The notes below the pieces were generated by a model that had not been told where the DNA came from, made no database searches, and saw only the letters and a list, made by a program, of their open reading frames with translations. From the NCBI GenBank assembly GCA_036745245.1, contig DAIOGN010000079.1, forward strand, positions 1-16,580: a stretch of DNA of 16,580 nucleotides, given 5' to 3'. Positions 5,776 to 13,902 of this stretch are shown piece after piece. Made by a program: the position numbers and the translations under genes. Within the stretch, counting starts at the first letter, position 1; every line of letters starts with the position of its first letter. Origin of the DNA: DAIOGN01 sp036745245. Its GTDB lineage: Bacteria; Zixibacteria; MSB-5A5; JAUVRN01.

Positions 5776-7128
5776 TCACAAGTCGAGCACCGCCACGCTC
5801 TCCATGTGAGCGGTCTGGGGAAACATGTCCAGGGGCGTGACGCGCTTGAGAGCAAACCCCAGCTCACCAAACAACTGGGCGTCTCGAGCCAGAGCGGCGG
5901 GGTTGCACGAGACGTACACGATGCGGCGCGGTTTCAGGGCGGCGACACGTTTGGGAACGTCGGGATGAAGCCCGGCCCGCGGCGGATCGAGGATCACCAG
6001 AAGCGGCTCGGAGTTCCAGCCACCCTTGAGCCACGCAAGCACATCGGCACACACGAACCTGGCGTTCTCAACCCCGTTGCGATGAGCATTGGTGCCGGCG
6101 CAGTCCACAGCCTCTTGCGACGATTCCACGCCCAGCACGCCCGCCACATGCGGCGCCAGATACAAGCCGATGGTGCCCGTGCCGCAATACAGGTCCAGCG
6201 CCAGTTCGTCGCCTTTGGGTTCGGCTGCCTCCACCACCAGATCGTAGAGCCGGGCCGCCTGCAGACTGTTGGTCTGGAAGAACGACTGCGGGCCCAGGTC
6301 GAATTCGAAGCGTCCCAGACGCTCGGTCATCCCCGCTCGTCCGTACCAGACGCTCTGCTTTTCCCCAATGGCCACCTGTGCACGTCGATCGCTCTCCGTG
6401 TGAACGATGCCCGTAATCTCGGGCACGGCGGCGCGGAGTGTCTCCACCAGTCCTTCACGCAGCGCGAAGTCTGCGGACGTGGTCACCAGATTCACGAGAA
6501 GCTCGCCGCTCGACACCGATCGTCGGATCACAAGAAACCGTGCATAGCCCGTGTGCTGTCGCGGCTCATACGCCGGGACCTGCCGCTCACGAAGGTAGTC
6601 GCGCACCGTGCGCACTACGCGCGAGAACGTGGGAGGTACCAGGTGGCACTCTTCCAGATCGAACACGCGGTCGAATCGGCCCGGGTGGTGCAGCCCGCAG
6701 ATCAGGCGACCGTCCGGTTCGGAACCGAAGGAGAACTCCATTTTGTTGCGGTATTCGAAGGGCTCCGGTGCTGCGATGGGCGCCGTCATCGGAGGGTCAG
6801 AGAATTTTCCGAGCCGCTTCAGGGCTTCCGTGACCTGGCTGGCCTTTTGGGCAAGCTGGTGCTCGTAGCGCAGGCCCTGGAGCTTGCAACCGCCGCAGGT
6901 ACCCACGTGACGGCAGCGCACCGTCTCCCGGAGCGGGGAAGGCGAGAGGACCTCCGTGGCTCGCGCTTCCCAGAGGCTGGCGCGGCGCTTGTACACCTGC
7001 GCCGCCACCCGGTCTCCCGGAAACGCGCCTTCCACAAGCACCACTCGGCCCTCCACGCGTCCTACGCCGCGGCCTCCGAACGCCAGATCGGTGATGTCGA
7101 GCTCCACGGGGAGAGGGGCCTTGGCCAT
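5776..7128 (-). CDS. rlmD: 23S rRNA (uracil-C5)-methyltransferase, RlmD/TrmA family
   Basis: A 450-residue enzyme that puts a methyl group from SAM on C5 of a uridine in 23S rRNA (U1939 for RlmD). The N-terminal 60 residues form a TRAM RNA-binding domain. Cys72, Cys78, Cys81 and Cys161 (CRHVGTCGGC and LEECHL) are the four ligands of the [4Fe-4S] cluster. The Rossmann part has LDLYCGTGTIGLYLAP (311-326) for SAM, DPPRAGLHPD (381-390), and YVSCNPAALARD with the nucleophile Cys408. MFPQTAHMESVAVL supplies the base Glu443. All key residues are present and the length is normal. Paralogues RlmC, RlmCD and RlmD differ in target, so the exact uridine is inferred. The ATG at 7128 lacks a clear Shine-Dalgarno. 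The gene is divergent from purL. Confidence 0.9.
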   Translation of the reverse strand: MAKAPLPVELDITDLAFGGRGVGRVEGRVVLVEGAFPGDRVAAQVYKRRASLWEARATEVLSPSPLRETVRCRHVGTCGGCKLQGLRYEHQLAQKASQVTEALKRLGKFSDPPMTAPIAAPEPFEYRNKMEFSFGSEPDGRLICGLHHPGRFDRVFDLEECHLVPPTFSRVVRTVRDYLRERQVPAYEPRQHTGYARFLVIRRSVSSGELLVNLVTTSADFALREGLVETLRAAVPEITGIVHTESDRRAQVAIGEKQSVWYGRAGMTERLGRFEFDLGPQSFFQTNSLQAARLYDLVVEAAEPKGDELALDLYCGTGTIGLYLAPHVAGVLGVESSQEAVDCAGTNAHRNGVENARFVCADVLAWLKGGWNSEPLLVILDPPRAGLHPDVPKRVAALKPRRIVYVSCNPAALARDAQLFGELGFALKRVTPLDMFPQTAHMESVAVLDL

Positions 7129-7291
7129 ATTCAGTTAAAGGTAGGGAAAGGCTGCGCGCGGGCAACGGGCGGGGAAGGCTAGCTTGCCTGACCGTCGGTA
7201 GCAAGAGCCAACCCCCAGTTTCGCCGGAGCCCCTTGACTGAACCGCGTCCGCGTGGCAACTTATGCGTTTCCAGACGAGGACCAAACGAGG
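7129..7291. promoter_or_regulatory. Divergent rlmD/purL intergenic region
   Basis: This stretch must hold promoters for both directions. TTGACT (7234-7239) is a good -35 box for the purL side, with only weak -10 candidates 17-19 bases later (CAACTT or ACTTAT, 7257-7264). If used, transcription would start after the GTG at 7253, which favours the ATG at 7292. A bulged inverted repeat (GGCT-ag-CTTGC at 7177-7187 and GCAAGAGCC at 7201-7209) could be an operator or leader hairpin. Nothing matches a known purine riboswitch. Confidence 0.4.
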
Positions 7292-9550
7292 ATGATCGAT
7301 ATCAAAGAGGGAGTCGCGGCCGCCGAGCCCGCGGTGACCGTGGCGCAGGCCGAAGCGCACGGGCTGTCGGCCGAAGAGTTCGAGAAGATCAAAAAACTCC
7401 TGGGCCGTACGCCCACCTACACCGAGCTCGGCGTGTATTCCGTGATGTGGTCGGAGCACTGCTCCTACAAGAACTCCGTGGCCCTGCTCAAGACCTTCCC
7501 GCGCGAGGGTAAATCGCTATTGGCTCAGCCCGGTGAGGAGAACGCCGGGGCCATCGACATCGGCGAGGATCTGGGCGTGGTCTTCAAGATTGAATCGCAC
7601 AATCACCCCTCCGCCGTGGAACCTTACCAGGGTGCGGCCACGGGCGTGGGTGGAATTCTGCGGGATGTGTTCACCATGGGCGCCCGGCCGATCGGCGTGC
7701 TCGACTCGCTCCGCTTCGGCCCACTCAACGTCGCGCGGAATCGTTTCCTCATGGATGGCGTGGTACGCGGCGTGGGCGACTACGGCAACTGCTTCGGGGT
7801 TCCCAACATCGGTGGCGAGGTTCAATTCGACGCCGCGTATTCGGGCAACCCGCTCGTGAACGCCATTGCCATTGGCATCGTGCACAAAGACCAACTGGCA
7901 CGAGCCAGCGCCAACAAGCCGGGCGCCAGCGTGCTCCTCGTGGGCTCGTCCACGGGCCGCGACGGCATTCACGGCGCCACGTTTGCGTCGGAAGAACTTA
8001 CGGAAGAATCCGAGGCGCGCCGGCCGTCGGTGCAGATCGGCGATCCGTTTACCGAGAAGCTTCTCCTGGAAGCCACTCTCGAAGTGATCGATCGCGATTT
8101 GATCATCGGCATTCAGGACATGGGCGCGGCCGGCATCACGTGCTCGTGCTCGGAGATGGCCGCCCGCGGCAATTGCGGCATCGAAATCGAAGCCACACGC
8201 GTGCCCATGCGCGAAGAGAAGATGACGGCCTACGAGGTGCTCCTGTCGGAATCGCAGGAACGCATGCTCGTGATCGTAGAGCCCAAGTACGAATCGGAAG
8301 TGGTCTCCACGTTCCAGCGCTGGGGGATACACTCGAAGGCCATCGGCAAAGTCACCAAGGACGGGCAGTTCCGGGTGAAGTGGAACGGTGAGGTCGTGTG
8401 CGACGTGCCCGCCCAATCTCTGGTGCTGGGCGGCGGCGCCCCGGTGTACGTGCGTGAGCAGAAGCGTCCCGAGTACATCGACCGCCTGGCCGCCATGAAT
8501 CCTGCAGACGAACCGGAACCGAGAGACTTCGCGCTGGCGGTCACACGACTTCTGGCGTCGCCCAACATCACCGACAAGAGCTGGGTCACGGAACAATACG
8601 ACCAGACCGTGCGCACGAGCACGGCCATCCGCCCCGGCGGCGATGCGGGGCTCCTGCGCCTGCGTGAATCGCGTCAGGGCATTGCGGCCGCCACCGACGG
8701 CAAGGGCCGCTACTGTTATCTCAACCCGCGCCTGGGCGCGATGCACACGGTGTTCGAATCGGCGCGCAACGTGGCGGCTGTGGGCGCCCGGCCCGTGGGA
8801 ATCACCAACTGCCTCAACTTCGGCAATCCCTACAAGCCGGAGGTGTACTACAGCTTCGCGGAGAGCGTGGCCGGAATCGGCGAGGCCTGCCGTACGCTCG
8901 GCGTCCCCGTCACAGGCGGCAACGTGAGCTTCTATAATGAAGTGCCGGAGGCCGCCGTGTATCCCACGCCGGTGATCGGCATGCTGGGGCTCCTGGAAGA
9001 CATCGATCTTCGCGTGACCGTGCCCTTCAAGCAGGAAGGGGACCTCGTTTTCGTAGTGGGCGAGTGGCGACCCGAGCTGGGCGGCTCCGAATACTACGAG
9101 ACCGTGTGCGGCAAGCTGGGCGGAGAACTTCCCCCGCTGGATCTGGCGGCCGAGAAGCGCACACTCGATTTTGTGGTGCGCGTCATCGATCACGGGCTCA
9201 TCCGCTCCTGCCACGATGTGTCCGACGGCGGCGCTGCCGTGGCGCTGTGTGAATGTGCGTTGCGTGCAGACACTCCGCTGGGATTCGAAGTGGCCGATCC
9301 CGTGAAGGGTCGTAGCGACCAGGTGTGGTTCGGCGAGGGCGGCGGCCGGTTTGTGATCACGGCGTGGCCGGAACGCGCCGACCGGCTGGTGGACCTCGCG
9401 TACGACGCAGGCGTCACCCTGCACCAGATCGGGAAGGTGACGGCCGGTGATTTCCTGTTCGATGCGCATGCCGTGAAGCGCACCGAAGCAAAAACCGCAT
9501 ACTTCGATTCGTTGCGCAGCCTGCTCTCCACCACCGCGGATATCGAATGA
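7292..9550 (+). CDS. purL: Phosphoribosylformylglycinamidine synthase, small-type PurL subunit
   Basis: This is the fourth step of de novo purine synthesis: FGAR plus ATP and ammonia give FGAM. At about 752 residues this is the short PurL, which needs separate PurQ (glutaminase) and PurS; neither is in the window. LGVYSVMWSEHCSYKNS (47-62) carries the conserved His56, and IESHNHPSAVEPYQGAATGV (100-119) is the ATP/Mg signature. IQDMGAAGITCSCSEMAARG and SCHDVSDGGAAVALCE mark the two halves of the internally duplicated synthase fold. An in-frame GTG at 7253 would add 13 unconserved residues. I prefer the ATG at 7292, which has GAGG about 11 bases upstream and lies downstream of a -35-like box. 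The stop overlaps the aroA start as ATGA. Confidence 0.95.
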   Translation: MIDIKEGVAAAEPAVTVAQAEAHGLSAEEFEKIKKLLGRTPTYTELGVYSVMWSEHCSYKNSVALLKTFPREGKSLLAQPGEENAGAIDIGEDLGVVFKIESHNHPSAVEPYQGAATGVGGILRDVFTMGARPIGVLDSLRFGPLNVARNRFLMDGVVRGVGDYGNCFGVPNIGGEVQFDAAYSGNPLVNAIAIGIVHKDQLARASANKPGASVLLVGSSTGRDGIHGATFASEELTEESEARRPSVQIGDPFTEKLLLEATLEVIDRDLIIGIQDMGAAGITCSCSEMAARGNCGIEIEATRVPMREEKMTAYEVLLSESQERMLVIVEPKYESEVVSTFQRWGIHSKAIGKVTKDGQFRVKWNGEVVCDVPAQSLVLGGGAPVYVREQKRPEYIDRLAAMNPADEPEPRDFALAVTRLLASPNITDKSWVTEQYDQTVRTSTAIRPGGDAGLLRLRESRQGIAAATDGKGRYCYLNPRLGAMHTVFESARNVAAVGARPVGITNCLNFGNPYKPEVYYSFAESVAGIGEACRTLGVPVTGGNVSFYNEVPEAAVYPTPVIGMLGLLEDIDLRVTVPFKQEGDLVFVVGEWRPELGGSEYYETVCGKLGGELPPLDLAAEKRTLDFVVRVIDHGLIRSCHDVSDGGAAVALCECALRADTPLGFEVADPVKGRSDQVWFGEGGGRFVITAWPERADRLVDLAYDAGVTLHQIGKVTAGDFLFDAHAVKRTEAKTAYFDSLRSLLSTTADIE

Positions 9551-10920
9551 CGGCAACGGGCGCCCCCGCAGCGACCCAGTCTGTTCGCCGCATCAAGCCC
9601 GCCCGGCGCCTCGCCGGCGTGCTGCGCATTCCCGGAGACAAGTCGATCTCGCATCGCTGCCTCATGATGGCGGCCGGTGCGCACGGGGAGAGTGTGATTA
9701 CGGGCCTGGGTACGGGTGCCGACATTCAATCCACACGCAACGTCCTCGGCCGGCTCGGTGCGAAGTTCAGGGACGAGGACGACCGTGTGCATGTAGAGGG
9801 GGTTGGGCCGCGCGGCTGGGCGCACACCTCAGACCCACTCGATTGCGGTAATTCAGGCACCACACTCAGATTGCTGGCCGGCCTTTTGGCAGGCTCCAGC
9901 CATCGGTACACGCTTACGGGCGACGCGTCGCTTGTGAGCCGGCCCATGGAACGCGTGGCACAGCCTTTGTCACGCATGGGCGTTCACATCGATCTAACGC
10001 CTGAAGGAACCGCGCCTCTGGTGATGCGCGGCGGATCACTGAAGCCCACCGACTGCGTACTCGAGGTGGCGTCGGCTCAGGTGAAGTCGGCCATCCTTCT
10101 GGCGGCGCTCTCCGCCGACGGCGTCACCACCGTGCGCGAGCCCGTGCCCACGCGCGATCACACCGAAATTCTGCTTACGCACCTGGGATTGCCCCTGTCG
10201 GCGGAGCCCGTGATTCTCGAAGTGGAAACCGACGATCCTCGGCGGCGATCCACTACGAAACGGTCCGACGAACGCGTGATCACGGTGAAGGGCCCGTGCC
10301 AGTGGGAAGGGTTCGAGTACACCGTTCCCGGCGATCCATCGACGGCAGCCTTCTTCGCCGCCGCCGCCATTCTGGTTCGCAAGAGCGACGTGAGATTGCC
10401 CGGGATCTGCGCCAACCCTACGCGCATCGGGCTCTTTTCACTGCTCTCTGCGATGGGCGCACGGATCCAGTGGGAACATCGCAAGACCGTGGGAGGCGAA
10501 TCCACCGGCGACCTGGTGGTGGGGCCGGCGAAGCTTGCGGCCCGCAAAGTGTCGGGTCGCGTGATTCCGCGCATCATCGACGAACTTCCTATTCTTGCAG
10601 TGCTGGCCACGCAGGCCGAAGGCACCACCGTGATTCGCGACGCCGCCGAGCTGCGCCACAAGGAGTCGGATCGGATCGAACTGGTGGCCGCCAATCTCAG
10701 GCGCATGGGCGCTAAGATCGGTGCCCTCGAAGACGGCTGGGCCATCGAGGGACCCACGCCGCTGTCTGGCTGCGACATTGAGACCGGTGGGGATCATCGC
10801 ATCGCCATGGCGTTTGCGGTGGCGGGCCTGGTGGCCGACGGAGAGACCCAGCTCGATGATGCAAATTGCGTGAGCATTTCCTGCCCCGGTTTCTTCGACA
10901 TGCTCGATGGGCTCCGTTAA
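9547..10920 (+). CDS. aroA: 3-phosphoshikimate 1-carboxyvinyltransferase (EPSP synthase), class II-like
   Basis: Condenses shikimate 3-phosphate with PEP to give EPSP, shikimate step 6. The length, 457 residues, is slightly above average. PGDKSISHR (29-37) binds PEP and substrate, followed by DCGNSGTTLRLL (99-110), SAQVKSAILLAAL (176-188), RDHTE (203-207), GDPSTAAFF (262-270), NPTRIG (290-295), IIDELP (343-348), RHKESDR (370-376) and GDHRIAM (415-421). The quartet GDKSIS, SAQxK, RDHTE and NPTR is the published signature of class II enzymes, the group that contains glyphosate-tolerant members. A loop rich in Arg, Ser and Thr (230-242) interrupts the fold before the ATVP-like GFEYTVPGD. The ATG overlaps the purL stop by 4 bases, so the two are likely translationally coupled. 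Confidence 0.95.
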   Translation: MTATGAPAATQSVRRIKPARRLAGVLRIPGDKSISHRCLMMAAGAHGESVITGLGTGADIQSTRNVLGRLGAKFRDEDDRVHVEGVGPRGWAHTSDPLDCGNSGTTLRLLAGLLAGSSHRYTLTGDASLVSRPMERVAQPLSRMGVHIDLTPEGTAPLVMRGGSLKPTDCVLEVASAQVKSAILLAALSADGVTTVREPVPTRDHTEILLTHLGLPLSAEPVILEVETDDPRRRSTTKRSDERVITVKGPCQWEGFEYTVPGDPSTAAFFAAAAILVRKSDVRLPGICANPTRIGLFSLLSAMGARIQWEHRKTVGGESTGDLVVGPAKLAARKVSGRVIPRIIDELPILAVLATQAEGTTVIRDAAELRHKESDRIELVAANLRRMGAKIGALEDGWAIEGPTPLSGCDIETGGDHRIAMAFAVAGLVADGETQLDDANCVSISCPGFFDMLDGLR

Positions 10921-11761
10921 GCCGGCGCTGTTCGGCATCATCGGCTATCCGCTGTCCACCACGTGGTCTCCCGCCTTGCATGAGGCGGGCTTTCGCGCCT
11001 GCAAGCTCGATCACCGCTTCGTTTCGCTGCCCGTGGCCCCCGCGCGTTTGCGGCAAAGCCTCGAAGGGCTCAGCCTCCTCGGCGTAAAGGGGTTTAACGT
11101 TACGGTGCCGCACAAGGAGGCAATTGTTCCGATGCTGGCCTCCGCATCTCCTCTGGTGCGCACACTAGGCGCCGCCAACACGGTGTTGTCGCGTCCAAAA
11201 GGCTGGCACGGCGAGAACACGGATGTGGCCGGGTTTGCCACCTCCCTCTGGCGCTTCGAGCGCACACTCGCCGCCGAGTCGGCCGTGGTGCTGGGGGCCG
11301 GTGGCGCAGCGCGCGCCGTAGTGTACGCGCTCGTGAAGCATCTTGGTATGAGTGCCGTGCTGGTGGTGGCGCGCAGAGCAACTCAGGCGCGTGAACTTGC
11401 GCGCTGGGCGTCGTCACTCTTTCCCACGGCAGCCATCGCGGCCTCTTCGCTTTCAGACACGCGTTCCTGGCGCGGAGCGTTCAGAGAAGCGGCCCTGGTG
11501 GTTCAGGCCACTCCAGTGGGAATGGGCGGCCGCGGCCGCGTTGTGCCCTCCGCATGGAAGTTCAATAAGCGGCAGATCGCTTGTGACCTCGTGTACGGCG
11601 AGCGCACCGACTTTCTGAAGCGAGCGCACAAAGACGGTGCCCGGGCCAAAGACGGCAGCGGCATGCTTCTGGCGCAGGCGGCCCTGGCCTTCGAACTGTT
11701 CACTGGAAAGAGTTATCCGTGGCGTGCGATTCAGAAGAATCTGAGCCGGAGGGGCGCTTGA
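10907..11761 (+). CDS. aroE: Shikimate dehydrogenase (NADP+)
   Basis: Reduces 3-dehydroshikimate to shikimate, step 4. 284 residues, the normal length. IIGYPLSTTWSPALHEAGF (11-29) is the substrate-binding loop; the first of the usual two serines (Ser14 in E. coli) is Thr19 here, a common conservative change, and Ser21 is kept. NVTVPHK brings the catalytic Lys70, GAANT Asn91 and NTDVAGF Asp106. The NADP-binding domain has VLGAGGAARAVVY (128-140). QATPVGM and DGSGMLLAQAALAFELFTG (249-267, with Gln257) close the active site. The ATG at 10907 lies 14 bases inside aroA in another frame, so translation is probably coupled. All catalytic residues are present. The N-terminal MGSVK has no strong Shine-Dalgarno. 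Confidence 0.94.
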   Translation: MGSVKPALFGIIGYPLSTTWSPALHEAGFRACKLDHRFVSLPVAPARLRQSLEGLSLLGVKGFNVTVPHKEAIVPMLASASPLVRTLGAANTVLSRPKGWHGENTDVAGFATSLWRFERTLAAESAVVLGAGGAARAVVYALVKHLGMSAVLVVARRATQARELARWASSLFPTAAIAASSLSDTRSWRGAFREAALVVQATPVGMGGRGRVVPSAWKFNKRQIACDLVYGERTDFLKRAHKDGARAKDGSGMLLAQAALAFELFTGKSYPWRAIQKNLSRRGA

Positions 11762-12300
11762 GCCTGATCTGTCTGTGTGGCTTCATGGGGGCCGGCAAGA
11801 CGGCCGTGGGGACGAAGCTGGCCGAGCGGCTGGGCCACAAGTTCGTGGATCTCGATTCCGAAATCGAGCGCCAGGAGGGTCGCTCGATCGACAAGATCTT
11901 CGACACCGATGGCGAGTCGTACTTTCGCGCCATGGAAGTGCTCATCGGTTCACCCCTGTTTGAATTGAAGAACACCGTGCTGGCGGTGGGTGGCGGTGCT
12001 CTCACCAACCCCGAGCTGGCGCAGCTGGCCATGCGTAACTCGTTTCTGGTGTATCTCGAGGTGCAGGACGCCTGGACGTTGTACGATCGCCTGCGGGGCG
12101 GCGCTGGACGGCCACTCCTGAAGGGCATAGAGACGTATGAGGCCTTCGAGGGACTGTACCGCCGTCTTATGGTGCGGCGGCGTCCCGACTTCGAACGCGC
12201 TCGACTGACGATTCAGACAGACCAACTCACGGTGGACGATATCGTGGAGCGCATTGCGTCGCGCCAGAGCGCGCCGCAGGTCCGGCATGGCCGTCGTTAA
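11758..12300 (+). CDS. aroK: Shikimate kinase
   Basis: Phosphorylates shikimate with ATP, step 5. 180 residues from the chosen start. GFMGAGKT (8-15) is the Walker A loop and DLDSEIE (31-37) carries the Mg and shikimate-binding aspartates. FRAMEV holds Arg57 and AVGGGAL (76-82) is the shikimate loop. GRPLL with Arg118 is the lid, and RRRPDFERA (140-148) is the adenine loop. The start is TTG at 11758: it overlaps the aroE stop as TTGA, has GGAGG 5-7 bases before it, and puts the P-loop 7 residues from the N-terminus, as in the family. An in-frame GTG at 11719 would add 13 residues of acidic sequence and a long overlap with aroE. Confidence 0.92.
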   Translation: MSLICLCGFMGAGKTAVGTKLAERLGHKFVDLDSEIERQEGRSIDKIFDTDGESYFRAMEVLIGSPLFELKNTVLAVGGGALTNPELAQLAMRNSFLVYLEVQDAWTLYDRLRGGAGRPLLKGIETYEAFEGLYRRLMVRRRPDFERARLTIQTDQLTVDDIVERIASRQSAPQVRHGRR

Positions 12301-13378
12301 GGTTTCGCTCGGACCGCGCTCCTACTCCGTTCACGTCGATCCGGGCGGCCTCGACCGTCTGGGCAGTCTCCTCGCCCGCCGTTACGACACACGTCGCTGT
12401 GCACTCGTCACCAGTCCACGCGTGTTTCGCCACCACGGCCGCCGGGCCCAGGCATCCCTTTCCCGCGCGGGCTGGGCCGTTGAGACCTTCATCACGCCGG
12501 ACGGCGAGCGCGTCAAAACACCGACTCAAGTAGCAGCTCTGCACCGTCGCCTGGCGGGCGCGCGTCTCGATCGAACACATCCCATCGTGGTCCTTGCCGG
12601 CGGCACGCTGGGAGACATGGCAGGATTCGCAGCCGCAACCTACCTGCGCGGCGTGCCACTTGTGCACGTGCCCACCACGCTGATGGCGCAGGTCGACAGT
12701 GCTGTTGGCGGCAAGACCGGCGTGAATCTTCCGCAAGGGAAGAACCTCGTGGGCGCGTTCTGGCAGCCGGGCTTGGTGCTCTGCGATCCCAATGTGCTCG
12801 CAACGCTTCCCGAGAAGGAATTCCGCTCGGGACTGGCGGAAGTCATCAAGTACGGCTGCATCGCCAGTCCGGCTCTCCTGGCACGACTGCGCACCACCCT
12901 GACACGGGGAACATGGCCCGGCGCGCAGGAACTGGGCCGCTGGATCGTTGAATGCGTACGAATCAAGGCCCGTGTGGTATCGCTCGACGAACGCGAGGGC
13001 GGCCTCAGGCGCGTACTCAACTTTGGTCACACGTACGGTCACGCTCTGGAGAAGACGCGTGGCTACGGCAAGCTTCTGCACGGCGAGGCGGTGGCCCTCG
13101 GCATGGTGGTGGCGCTCGACGTATCCCGCCGGTGCGCGGGGCTGGACGCCGTGACCGAAGGCTCGATTGTGGAATTGATCAAGCACTGTTTCCCTGACCT
13201 GAGCTTTCCGCGCGTGACCTGGACTGCGGCGGCGAAGGCCATGGGGGCCGATAAGAAGACCACCGCCGGCCGCAACGTGTGGATCGTGCTCCAGCGACCG
13301 GGGCGTCCGGGCGTGTTCACCCCGGTCGACGCGGACGTGCGCCGCAGCATCGAGCGGGCCCGGCACGTGTGGGCATGA
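12287..13378 (+). CDS. aroB: 3-dehydroquinate synthase
   Basis: Converts DAHP to 3-dehydroquinate, step 2, using NAD+ and a divalent metal. 363 residues. VVLAGGTLGDMAGFAAATYL (101-120) binds NAD. VHVPTTLMAQVDSAVGGKTG (127-146) and NLPQGKNLVGAFWQP (147-161) form the substrate site. Glu185 (SGLAEVIKYG), His248 (NFGHTYGHALE) and His265 (LLHGEAVALGM) are the expected metal ligands. The start is ATG at 12287, overlapping aroK by 14 bases, with AGG 6 bases upstream; an upstream in-frame start would add 11 mostly Arg and Ala residues and no conserved part. The following gene, aroQ, catalyses the next step on its product. Confidence 0.94.
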   Translation: MAVVKVSLGPRSYSVHVDPGGLDRLGSLLARRYDTRRCALVTSPRVFRHHGRRAQASLSRAGWAVETFITPDGERVKTPTQVAALHRRLAGARLDRTHPIVVLAGGTLGDMAGFAAATYLRGVPLVHVPTTLMAQVDSAVGGKTGVNLPQGKNLVGAFWQPGLVLCDPNVLATLPEKEFRSGLAEVIKYGCIASPALLARLRTTLTRGTWPGAQELGRWIVECVRIKARVVSLDEREGGLRRVLNFGHTYGHALEKTRGYGKLLHGEAVALGMVVALDVSRRCAGLDAVTEGSIVELIKHCFPDLSFPRVTWTAAAKAMGADKKTTAGRNVWIVLQRPGRPGVFTPVDADVRRSIERARHVWA

Positions 13379-13421
13379 TCCCTCTGGCCCGAGCGCTTTC
13401 ACTTTCCTATTCTCACTCTTC

Positions 13422-13862
13422 ATGCCAAGCCTCCTGGTGTTGTCCGGACCGAATCTGAATCTGCTCGGCACACGCGAACCGGAAATCTACGGGCGTACCA
13501 CGCTGGCCGAGATTCACGCCCAACTCAAGAGCGAGGCGAAGGCCGCCGGGTACGACCTGGAGGCACGCCAGTCCAATCACGAAGGCGAACTCGTGGATTG
13601 GATCCAGGCCACGCCGGGCAAGTTCGCCGGACTCCTGTTCAATCCCGCCGCGTTCTCGCACACGTCGCTCTCACTCCGTGATGCCGTGGCCGCGGTGCCG
13701 CTGCCCACGGTGGAGGTACATCTGTCGAACGTGTTCGCGCGCGAAGCGTTTCGACACACGCTCGTGGTGGCTGGAGCGGCGCGTGGCGTGGTGTCGGGGT
13801 TCGGGGCGTATTCGTACAGCCTGGGATTGCAGGCGCTGATTCAAATCCTGCGCGGCTCGTGA
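13422..13862 (+). CDS. aroQ: Type II 3-dehydroquinate dehydratase
   Basis: Dehydrates 3-dehydroquinate to 3-dehydroshikimate, step 3. 146 residues, typical of the dodecameric type II enzyme; the unrelated type I enzyme is AroD. GPNLNLLGTREPEIYG (9-24) carries Arg18 and the catalytic Tyr23 on the lid loop. RQSNHEGELVDWIQ (49-62), NPAAFSHTSLSLRDA (74-88, Asn74 and His80), EVHLSNVFAREAFRH (98-112, with the expected catalytic His100) and the C-terminal SGFGAYSYSLGLQAL complete the site. It starts 43 bases after aroB with no clear Shine-Dalgarno. No terminator separates the two genes, so I treat them as one transcript. Confidence 0.95.
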   Translation: MPSLLVLSGPNLNLLGTREPEIYGRTTLAEIHAQLKSEAKAAGYDLEARQSNHEGELVDWIQATPGKFAGLLFNPAAFSHTSLSLRDAVAAVPLPTVEVHLSNVFAREAFRHTLVVAGAARGVVSGFGAYSYSLGLQALIQILRGS

Positions 13863-13864
13863 AG

Positions 13865-13889
13865 CCCGGGACAGGCGGCCCCGCCCGGG
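13865..13889. repeat. GC-rich inverted repeat between aroQ and MATE gene
   Basis: CCCGGG at 13865-13870 is repeated at 13884-13889 and can pair with it; GGCGG...CCGCC between them gives an alternative fold. No T-run follows, so full termination is unlikely. It may weaken read-through into the exporter gene. Confidence 0.35.
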
Positions 13890-13902
13890 GTACGTCCTCT
13901 CA

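Noticed and set aside
4018..7182. A 1054-codon open frame on the plus strand
   Set aside because: It is antisense to the permease and rlmD genes, crosses the run of Ns, and is rich in His, Gln and Arg as expected from the reverse frame of GC-rich genes. No domain is recognisable.
7517..9556. A 679-codon open frame antisense to purL
   Set aside because: Composition (His, Ala, Arg) is that of a shadow frame, and purL on the other strand has every family motif.
12227..13471. A 414-codon open frame antisense to aroB
   Set aside because: A shadow of aroB; no conserved motif, and no start signal.
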